The notes under the pieces were generated by a model, which was given only the letters and a program-made list of their open reading frames with translations, ran no database searches and had not been told where the DNA came from. DNA of 45,435 nt. It comes from JBAZZQ01 sp041658725 (GTDB taxonomy: Bacteria > Planctomycetota > Phycisphaerae > JAAYCJ01). The position numbers were made by a program, and so were the translations under genes. The DNA is taken from positions 1 to 45,435 of the forward strand of contig JBAZZQ010000033.1 in assembly GCA_041658725.1 (NCBI GenBank), read 5' to 3'. Below are positions 39,830 through 45,435 of this stretch, piece after piece. The stretch's first letter is position 1; each line of letters starts with the position of its first letter.

Positions 39830-40202
39830 AATATAACCTCACTTTCTTCACGGATGTATTTGTAACGATAGACATAGTTTTTCAACTATCTACAAATAAA
39901 AAGAGAGCAAACTACATACCAAATCATTAAAATTGCCTACCGTCCGTAATGTGCTATTTATCAAGTAGTTATACGGTATTCATCCCTAAATACGCTATAT
40001 TTCTGATGACAAAATGACAGAAAAAAACTATGATCTGTCAAAATCGGTAGGCAATGGGATAAAAAAGTGCCGCAAATCTGAATCGCAATTCCATCATAGG
40101 ATACGAGCAGGCAGGAACGGAAGAGTCCTTCCAGACGTTGTCATCCTGGGCGAAGCGAAGGTTCTGGTCTCCTGATCAAAATGTCCAGATGCTTCGCCAG
40201 GC
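39830..40202. other. Intergenic region upstream of dnaK
   Basis: Holds the dnaK promoter region (minus strand), the pair of 11-bp inverted repeats at 39932-39942 and 40044-40054, and a dispersed palindrome at 40140-40207. No CIRCE (TTAGCACTC-N9-GAGTGCTAA) and no sigma-32-type promoter was recognised. I see no gene here. Confidence 0.6.
39932..40054. repeat. Possible MITE-like element with 11-bp inverted ends
   Basis: ATTGCCTACCG (39932-39942) and CGGTAGGCAAT (40044-40054) are exact inverse complements 101 bp apart. The inside contains no ORF and a TGACAG/CTGTCA pair. No flanking target duplication is evident, so it may be a miniature element that has lost it, or a pair of regulator sites in the dnaK upstream region. 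Confidence 0.4.
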
Positions 40203-40207
40203 TCAGC
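40140..40207. repeat. Dispersed GTCATCCTGGGCGAAGC-type palindrome
   Basis: The left arm (CTGGGCGAAGCGAAGGTTCTGG) and right arm (CCAGATGCTTCGCCAGGCTCAG) form an imperfect hairpin. This is the familiar GTCATYCTGAGCGAAGCGAAG type of element found across environmental genomes. The stop codon (TGA, minus strand) of the zinc-ribbon gene is inside its right arm (40203-40205). Confidence 0.7.
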
Positions 40208-40415
40208 TCAACCAGAAACTGCTGTCGAGTTGAATTTCGCTTGAGGCACCCACCAGGCTGTAACTCTCGCTCATTTTTTCTTCAACATGGGTTCGAAAAC
40301 CAAAAGGCACGGTGAACTGTTCCAGGCAACTAAAGCAGATAATCTCATTGTCGAATTCATTTAAATCTGCATCGCTCTTGGCCCCACATTTCGGACAGAT
40401 CGCCATAACTAACAT
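40203..40415 (-). CDS. Small zinc-ribbon protein
   Basis: 70 residues, with CPKC near residue 7 and CFSC near residue 28: a two-knuckle CxxC-N-CxxC zinc ribbon. The remainder is acidic and Ser-rich. GGGG at about 40423-40426 on the minus strand is a plausible ribosome-binding site for ATG 40415; ATG 40406 is the alternative. Its last residues run into a dispersed repeat. Such small ribbon proteins occur alone and function is not predictable; RNA-, DNA- or protein-binding are all possible. Confidence 0.65.
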   Translation of the reverse strand: MLVMAICPKCGAKSDADLNEFDNEIICFSCLEQFTVPFGFRTHVEEKMSESYSLVGASSEIQLDSSFWLS

Positions 40416-40502
40416 TTTCTACCCCTTTCTGAAATGTAACTTGATCCTATAATACCACGGTTTTCATGGATTGCCAGACTTATTTTTAAGATAATTATCT
40501 TT

Positions 40503-40510
40503 TAATCCCC
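40503..40510 (+). repeat. Target-site duplication, left copy (TAATCCCC)
   Basis: TAATCCCC abuts the left terminal repeat of the element at 40511-40641. The same eight bases follow the right terminal repeat at 40642-40649, with no gaps on either side. This is a textbook target-site duplication. Confidence 0.85.
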
Positions 40511-40641
40511 GTAACCGTTCAGACCAGTCATTGCGAGGAGCGCAGCGACGAAGCAATCTCGTTCTTTGGCGAAGGTACGAGATTGCCGCGCCCGCTGCGC
40601 GGTCTCGCAATGACAATTTTCGATGGGGCCTGAACGGTTAC
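40511..40641. mobile_element. 131-bp MITE with IS66-like ends
   Basis: Perfect 12-bp terminal inverted repeats GTAACCGTTCAG and CTGAACGGTTAC, flanked by a perfect 8-bp direct repeat (TAATCCCC). Both features, GTAA ends and 8-bp duplications, are typical of the IS66 family. The inside is almost completely occupied by the GTCATTGCGAG palindrome (40527-40614), and no ORF is present, so it must be mobilised by a transposase in trans. Confidence 0.8.
40527..40614 (-). repeat. Palindromic GTCATTGCGAG element (copy 2)
   Basis: 88 bp, inverse of copy 1 (21352-21440), with ends GTCATTGCGAG and CTCGCAATGAC. It forms the inside of the 131-bp element. Confidence 0.85.
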
Positions 40642-40649
40642 TAATCCCC
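40642..40649 (+). repeat. Target-site duplication, right copy (TAATCCCC)
   Basis: Perfect repeat of 40503-40510, directly next to the right terminal repeat (ends at 40641). Confidence 0.85.
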
Positions 40650-40704
40650 AAACATGAGAGGCTTATTAAATTAATATTAATGATTGAATAAATAAGAAGA
40701 ACCA

Positions 40705-40727
40705 GTAAGCGTTCAGGCAACGGTTAC
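40705..40727. repeat. Back-to-back terminal repeats (element remnant)
   Basis: GTAAGCGTT and AACGGTTAC with CAGGC between them form a 23-base palindrome with one mismatch. GTAAGCGTTCAGG closely resembles the terminal repeat GTAACCGTTCAG. It looks as if two ends collapsed onto each other after deletion of the inside. No target duplication is visible. Confidence 0.5.
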
Positions 40728-40732
40728 TAGCC

Positions 40733-40748
40733 CCCGACGGTAGTCGGG
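40733..40748. terminator. Second hairpin downstream of the activase gene
   Basis: CCCGAC-GGTA-GTCGGG, a perfect 6-bp stem. No U-run follows on the minus strand (the bases there are GGGGCTAG), so its contribution to termination is secondary to the 40756-40781 hairpin. Confidence 0.4.
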
Positions 40749-40755
40749 TGGTTCT

Positions 40756-40781
40756 TAAAAAGCCCCCCTGCTACCGCAGGG
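40756..40781 (-). terminator. Intrinsic terminator of the activase gene
   Basis: On the minus strand CCCTGC-GGTA-GCAGGG is followed by GGGCTTTTTAAG: stem of six perfect pairs (plus extra G) and a T5 run, 46 bp after the stop at 40827. Confidence 0.75.
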
Positions 40782-40826
40782 CACTAGTTGGTGGATAAAG
40801 AACCTATGTGTCGGTTGAAATCCGAA

Positions 40827-43800
40827 TTATTTCCATGCTTCGACAGCCATCGGATGTTTTGTTTTCCGATATTGGAACGACCGGGCCTGATCGACAAACG
40901 CTTCCAGGCGAGTATCAAGGGTCGGATCGCCCTGGCCATCGAAGGTGAGGGTGATGGCCGGCATACCCTCCATGTCGGTCGTCAATTTTTTCATGACCGA
41001 CGAAACGATTGTGGACGGCATGCAGGTAAAGGGTCCTACATTCACTACACCATCGGTTCCGATATGATGAAATTCAATCATCTTTCCTACGGAAAGAACG
41101 GCTTCGCCTTCAAAACTATCGTGAATATAAGGCGCCGCCAATTCCATAACCTCTTCCACGGTCGGTTCGATCACTTCGGGAATAAGCTCCGCGAAGGGCA
41201 TTGCCAAACGGTGGTCCATTTTCTTCTGAACCCGGTCTTTAAGCCAATTGAGCACGAAACTTCGCCATTGCCCTTCACGCCATGCCGAACGCTTTCGGGT
41301 AAAATTGGTATAGTACATCCATTCGGCGAAACTAGCCACCGAGCATCTCGCTCCAAGTGCCTCCAGACGCTGCACGAGATAATCGTTGCTGAACACGTGG
41401 CTACGGACGTAGATTTCCCCGACGATTCCGATGTGCGGCTTAATGACGGACCGGTCGGTTTTGATCTTTCCAAACGCCTTAGCCGCTTCCTGCATGATAG
41501 CCAGAAGGTCCGAGTTGTCGCGACCCTCATCGATTCCCCGCACGACACTATCGACATAATAACGATACGTATTTTCGGTTTCGCCAGGGACAATCTCATA
41601 AGGCCGAATAGCGAGCAATGCTTTAATAAGAACGTCTATCGTAACAATTCCGTTCCAAGCCGCTTTCGTCGGGTCCTTGCGGAATTGTTTGAAATCTTCA
41701 TAAAAACTCTTGTCCTGCGAAGGCGAAATAACAGGAACCTCTGAGTGTCCTACTTCCTTCAGGACCAGCCGATGCAGGCAATTGTATTGACCGAATCGGC
41801 ACGGACCCGACCCGCCGGGCATGAAAAACGCCGCCTCAGACGGTTTGCAATCCGGTGATTGCAGCTTTCTGAGCATATCGCCCGTGGTGATGATGCAAGG
41901 CAAACATTCCTTGCCCGTCGTATATCGCCGACCCAATTCCAGCGAGTTCTGATCGGCCAGGGGCAACACTTCCGACGGCTGACCGCTTCCTCGAAACGCC
42001 GCCGCCAGGGCAAACGCATGATCGCCCATCCAGGGAATATAAATTTTTCGTTTCGAACAATCATACGTGGGAATGTCCAACTCGTGTTCCTGCATCGGTG
42101 GAATATCCTGTATCCCGGCATTCTTTAGCGATTCGAGAAACGCCTCCAGCCGCGTTACCACTCCCGCGTCGGCGCTGTGTTCGTCGATTTCGAGCATCAG
42201 ACACGGCTTGGGGTCCATAATGTCCTTAAAGAACGTCGCGATAAACGAATCCGGACCGCAACTGAAATTGGAAAGATAAATGGCGGACAATCGCGGATCG
42301 TTTCGCACGATCTTGGCCGCCTTCATAATCTTCTGCCCATATTTCCAGTACATCCCGTCCTTATCCTGAAGCCGTGCGTTCGACCGGCCTTTCGTTAAAT
42401 CCAGGAAATCCATGGGAATCGTCAAAATGCCGAGTTTCCGCAACTTTCCAGGAATGTCCAGACTGACGCCCGGATCGCATCCATTGTAAGGCCGCGAGAT
42501 CAGAACCATCGTTCGTTCGCCCGGTTGGATCTGATCGAGAATCTGTCGCCCCCGTTGACGGCAGGCGAGTTCAAAATCCTTTTGCGCCCGACAAGCGATT
42601 TTGAGCGCGTTAACGATTTGCGATTTGGATACATCCAGCTCTTGGCACAGAGGCAAAAGGCATTTGACCAGAACGCTCCATCCATCCTGGAAACGCACAA
42701 ACGGCTCCAGACATTTCGTCCCGGAATTTTTCAAGTCGATGGCAAACCGAATTTGATATGGGAAGGTCTGAACATAAGGACACAACTGGTTATTGATATC
42801 CGGTTCCTCGCGTTCCATGGAGACCACGCTGGGTTGCCAGAGGAAATCGATTTTTTTCTCCAGCAGGTCCAGCACATGGCCATGTGCGACTTTTACCGGA
42901 TAACACGGCTGAGAGAGGACAACCTCCACGCCCCGCCGGATGAGATTTTTGGTTGACGCGGAACTGACGATCGGATCGAATCCCAGTTCATCAAAAAACG
43001 TGCCCCAAAGCGGCAGCAATTGATAATTCGATAACGCCAGCGGAATTCCAACCGTCTTTCGATCACCCCGTGGTTTTCGGCGCGCTCGCCCGAATTTCTC
43101 CAGCATTTGCTGACGTTCATGGAAGAGATTTGGAATAGTGCTATTTTTCGTTTCATCGGTTTTTTTGACGTTGTACCGGTCGCATCGCGAACCGTAATAC
43201 AGCGGCTCCGAGCCTTCGATGGTCACTTCATTAATTTCGCAGTTGTTGGGGCAGTGGGTGCACTCAAAGGATTTTATGGCATATTTCCGCTGTGAAATAT
43301 CGAATCCGCGGAACTTGCTCGCCGTCGCGGTCGGCAGCGATTCCATGTACTGCTTAGCCAAAATAGCCACTCCGATGGCACCGGTTACTTCGTGATGCGG
43401 AGGAACGGTAACGGTTTTCCCCGTCACCGCTTCAAAGGCCGCCACGACTCCTTTGTTAAACGCGGTCCCGCCCTGGAAAAATATTCGTTTGCCGATTTTC
43501 CGATGCCCGACCACCCGATTCAAATAATTGGTAACAATGGAATAACAAAGTCCCGACACCAACTCATCCGTCCCAGCGCCCTGCTGTTGATAGTTGATCA
43601 GATCGGATTCCATAAATACCGTACAGCGTTCGCCGAGCCGAATCGGACACTCCGACGCTAAGGCCATATCTGAAAATTGCGTTTTAATATCAATTCCCAA
43701 TCGTTCCGCCTGCTCCTCCAAAAACGAGCCGGTCCCCGCCGCGCAGGCATGGTTCATTTCAAAATCCACCACCACGCCGTTTTCCAGGGAAATATATTTC

Positions 43801-45173
43801 GAATCCTGCCCGCCGATTTCAAAAATCGTATCCACCTTAGGATCGATAAAAGCGGCTGCCGTGGCCTGGGCGGTGATTTCATTGACCACCGTATCGGCAC
43901 CCACGAAATCGCCCGTCAGATATCGTCCCGATCCCGTCGTCGCCACTCCTTTGATCTCAACTTTATCGGCCAGAAGTGAACCGACTTCCACCAGCCCCTT
44001 CCGAACGGCTTCGAGCGGTCGGCCGGCGGTCATTAAATAAGATTTCGCCAAAACCCGGCTCTGATCGTCAATAGCCACTACGTTCGTGCTGATCGAACCA
44101 ACGTCGATGCCCAGGTACGCGGGAATCTTTTGTCCAGGTTTTAATTGCTTGAAAATCTGGTCGGCGGCGGTTTCCATGTCCGGATAACCGTCGGTAGGTT
44201 TTTGCAATTTCGCCAGACGATGACCTATGGTCTGCTGCGATTTTAGATACTCGCGAAGGGGATGCAGATTAATCTCGGCGCAAGATTTATGGTCCCAATC
44301 TCGCCGTGAAATAAGTGCCGCCCCAATCGCTCCGGTAATGGCATGAAGATCGGGAACGATAAATTGCCCCTCACCTTCCGCCTCCAATACCTCGCGCAAC
44401 GCCCGGACAACACCGGCGTTAAACGCCACCCCGCCGCAAAAAGCCACCGGCTTATTAAAATCTTTCCCGCGCCCAAGATTACTCCGCAAATTTCTCGCCA
44501 GACCAAAGCACAGCCCAGCCACAATATCATGAACCGACGTAGCCTGCTGCTGAAGATGAATCATATCCGACTTGGCAAAAACCGAACATCGACCCGCCAC
44601 CCGCGGAGGAACTTTCGACTGCAACGCCAGCGCGGAAAATTCATTTTCAATATTAATCCCAAGCCGAGACGCCTGCTGATCCAGAAAACTACCCGTACCC
44701 GCCGCGCACGCCGTATTCATCGCGAAATCTTCCACCCCGGACATATCAGCCTGATCGGCGGAAAGAAAAATCAGCTTACTGTCCTGCCCGCCCATCTCGA
44801 TGATCGTCCGAGCCTGCGGAACCAGATGCCGAACCGCCGCCGCCTGGCACGACAGTTCATTAACGAACCGAGCATCCATAAGCTTGCAAATAAACCGCCC
44901 CGCCGTCCCCGTCCCGGCAAAAGTAGCAACCTCTTTCCCGACATGCCGGTGCAGTATCTCTTCCAGCAATTCGTAGGTTATCTTCACCGGCTGCCCATAA
45001 TGCCGCCGATAGTGATGTTCCAGAACGTTCCCCTTCTCATCCAGCACCGCCGCCTTAACAGCGATGGACCCCACATCGAACCCAATACTAACCGAAGATC
45101 GATCCGCGCTCTCCAATTCCTTCACTATCGGCTGAGCCGTATGACCGATACCCGTCTTTGACGCCTGCGGCAT
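40827..45173 (-). CDS. Giant 2-hydroxyacyl-CoA dehydratase activase-related protein (duplicated BcrAD/BadFG ATPase plus DUF2229)
   Basis: 1448 residues. Two tandem ASKHA-type ATPase modules are visible: VSIGFDVGSIAVKAAVLDEK with GGQDSKLIFL and CAAGTGSFLDQQASRLGI, then YLGIDVGSISTNVVAIDDQ with GGQDSKYISLENGVVVDF and CAAGTGSFLEEQAERLGI. Next come the Cys-rich CTHCPNNCEINEV region, then a DUF2229 module (NYQLLPLWGTFFDELGFDPI, LSQPCYPVKVAHGHVLDLL) and a HgdB-like C-terminal half (AIYLSNFSCGPDSFIATFFK). ATPase modules of this type carry a [4Fe-4S] cluster and use ATP to inject an electron into a dehydratase or benzoyl-CoA reductase. The fused form is a known family, but its substrate is unknown. 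AGGAGG stands 8 bases ahead of ATG 45173. Confidence 0.9.
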   Translation of the reverse strand: MPQASKTGIGHTAQPIVKELESADRSSVSIGFDVGSIAVKAAVLDEKGNVLEHHYRRHYGQPVKITYELLEEILHRHVGKEVATFAGTGTAGRFICKLMDARFVNELSCQAAAVRHLVPQARTIIEMGGQDSKLIFLSADQADMSGVEDFAMNTACAAGTGSFLDQQASRLGINIENEFSALALQSKVPPRVAGRCSVFAKSDMIHLQQQATSVHDIVAGLCFGLARNLRSNLGRGKDFNKPVAFCGGVAFNAGVVRALREVLEAEGEGQFIVPDLHAITGAIGAALISRRDWDHKSCAEINLHPLREYLKSQQTIGHRLAKLQKPTDGYPDMETAADQIFKQLKPGQKIPAYLGIDVGSISTNVVAIDDQSRVLAKSYLMTAGRPLEAVRKGLVEVGSLLADKVEIKGVATTGSGRYLTGDFVGADTVVNEITAQATAAAFIDPKVDTIFEIGGQDSKYISLENGVVVDFEMNHACAAGTGSFLEEQAERLGIDIKTQFSDMALASECPIRLGERCTVFMESDLINYQQQGAGTDELVSGLCYSIVTNYLNRVVGHRKIGKRIFFQGGTAFNKGVVAAFEAVTGKTVTVPPHHEVTGAIGVAILAKQYMESLPTATASKFRGFDISQRKYAIKSFECTHCPNNCEINEVTIEGSEPLYYGSRCDRYNVKKTDETKNSTIPNLFHERQQMLEKFGRARRKPRGDRKTVGIPLALSNYQLLPLWGTFFDELGFDPIVSSASTKNLIRRGVEVVLSQPCYPVKVAHGHVLDLLEKKIDFLWQPSVVSMEREEPDINNQLCPYVQTFPYQIRFAIDLKNSGTKCLEPFVRFQDGWSVLVKCLLPLCQELDVSKSQIVNALKIACRAQKDFELACRQRGRQILDQIQPGERTMVLISRPYNGCDPGVSLDIPGKLRKLGILTIPMDFLDLTKGRSNARLQDKDGMYWKYGQKIMKAAKIVRNDPRLSAIYLSNFSCGPDSFIATFFKDIMDPKPCLMLEIDEHSADAGVVTRLEAFLESLKNAGIQDIPPMQEHELDIPTYDCSKRKIYIPWMGDHAFALAAAFRGSGQPSEVLPLADQNSLELGRRYTTGKECLPCIITTGDMLRKLQSPDCKPSEAAFFMPGGSGPCRFGQYNCLHRLVLKEVGHSEVPVISPSQDKSFYEDFKQFRKDPTKAAWNGIVTIDVLIKALLAIRPYEIVPGETENTYRYYVDSVVRGIDEGRDNSDLLAIMQEAAKAFGKIKTDRSVIKPHIGIVGEIYVRSHVFSNDYLVQRLEALGARCSVASFAEWMYYTNFTRKRSAWREGQWRSFVLNWLKDRVQKKMDHRLAMPFAELIPEVIEPTVEEVMELAAPYIHDSFEGEAVLSVGKMIEFHHIGTDGVVNVGPFTCMPSTIVSSVMKKLTTDMEGMPAITLTFDGQGDPTLDTRLEAFVDQARSFQYRKTKHPMAVEAWK

Positions 45174-45398
45174 ATAAACATTCCTCCTTAATTATCTGTC
45201 AAAATTAAAGCCTGTATTATACTATTTATTGTCCCAAGAGGAAAGCCTTTGGTTGCCCCAAAAGAGAAGATTCTTTAGGGGGCTCACAGAGGTAGGGTGG
45301 GTTTTCCGAAACCACTGCTTTAAACATCTTAATTGGCGCAACCTCCTATTTTTGAGATACTTGACACGGCAGGTGTGTATTTTCAAGGAGGTTGGGAC
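45174..45398. other. Intergenic region between divergent genes
   Basis: On the minus strand a -10-like TATAAT (plus coordinates 45216-45221) stands about 43 bp upstream of the activase start; no good -35 was found. On the plus strand TTGACA (45361-45366) lies near the 45399 start, but no matching -10 at 17 bp. No other gene is seen. Confidence 0.4.
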
Positions 45399-45435
45399 AT
45401 GGATCGTCCTTCAACGGAGTTATTGGCACGGATGC
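45399..45435 (+). CDS. 5' end of an ORF cut by the window edge
   Basis: ATG at 45399 reads MDRPSTELLARM and continues to the window edge. AAGGAGG at 45385-45391 is an ideal ribosome-binding site seven bases ahead of the ATG. Only 12 residues are available, so the product cannot be identified. Confidence 0.5.
   Translation, partial: MDRPSTELLARM

Larger units (their letters stand above)
40416..40826. other. Repeat-rich intergenic region
   Basis: 411 bp with no coding ORF. It contains the 131-bp miniature element at 40511-40641 and its target duplications, a palindromic remnant at 40705-40727, a GGTA-loop hairpin at 40733-40748, and the terminator of the large minus-strand gene at 40756-40781. 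Confidence 0.75.

Noticed and set aside
39841..40100. CIRCE operator or sigma-32 promoter upstream of dnaK
   Set aside because: I searched for the TTAGCACTC/GAGTGCTAA pair and for CTTGAA/CCCCAT-type boxes and found none with correct spacing.
40788..41744. A 318-residue open frame on the + strand
   Set aside because: It is antisense to the C-terminal part of the activase-type gene and overlaps its terminator region. It shows no family motif.
44343..45161. A 272-residue Arg/Pro/His-rich open frame on the + strand
   Set aside because: Antisense to the first ATPase module of the activase-type gene; the biased composition is what the complement of GC-rich codons gives.

Overview
The window is dominated by one long, co-oriented flagellar gene cluster (about 0.9-28.4 kb, + strand) from a diderm bacterium: FlgB/C/E, FliE-FliR, FlhA/B/F/G and the flagellar sigma factor are present, with BamA further downstream. 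I suspect an anaerobic or facultative, environmental, perhaps planctomycete-type (Phycisphaerae-like) genome. The reasons are a giant 2-hydroxyacyl-CoA dehydratase activase-type protein, a 2[4Fe-4S] ferredoxin, many dispersed palindromic repeats and moderate GC. No rRNA or other phylogenetic marker is available, so this placement is an inference.

Layout. 1-660: 3' part of an IS630-family insertion sequence. 0.9-6.4 kb: a regulatory module of a MerR-type DNA-binding protein, a membrane-anchored TPR protein, a FlgN-like chaperone, a soluble histidine kinase and a sigma-54 response regulator of the FlrC/FleR type. Immediately downstream, at 6535-6551, is a near-consensus -24/-12 sigma-54 promoter in front of flgB. 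6.6-28.0 kb: flgB flgC fliE fliF fliG fliH fliI fliJ, a FlbB/MotE-like gene, fliK flgD flgE flbD fliL fliN fliO fliP fliQ fliR flhB flhA flhF flhG, a small membrane protein and fliA, mostly with very short gaps or ATGA overlaps. The likely logic is that the kinase/regulator pair fires the sigma-54 promoter to make the basal body, hook and export gate, and FliA (last in the operon) then drives late genes encoded elsewhere. fliM, motA/motB, flgF/flgG, the P/L-ring genes, flgK/flgL and filament genes are not in this window.

28.5-32.8 kb (- strand): a 59-residue ferredoxin, ADP-dependent NAD(P)H-hydrate dehydratase (nnrD), a REP-associated tyrosine transposase framed by three REP palindromes, and bamA. 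33.0-37.8 kb (+): a large secreted protein of unknown function, a small possible gene remnant and a polytopic membrane protein. 37.8-45.2 kb (-): dnaK with its terminator, a small zinc-ribbon protein, a repeat-rich intergenic region and a 1448-residue activase/DUF2229-type protein. A truncated + strand ORF begins at 45399.

The most notable signals outside the genes are: a 131-bp miniature inverted-repeat element at 40511-40641 with perfect 12-bp terminal repeats (GTAA ends) and a perfect 8-bp target duplication, suggesting IS66-type mobilisation; a C10 tract inside flhF that could allow phase variation; NPTE in place of the NPTH autocleavage motif of FlhB; and several dispersed palindromes that contain the stop codons of the adjacent genes.
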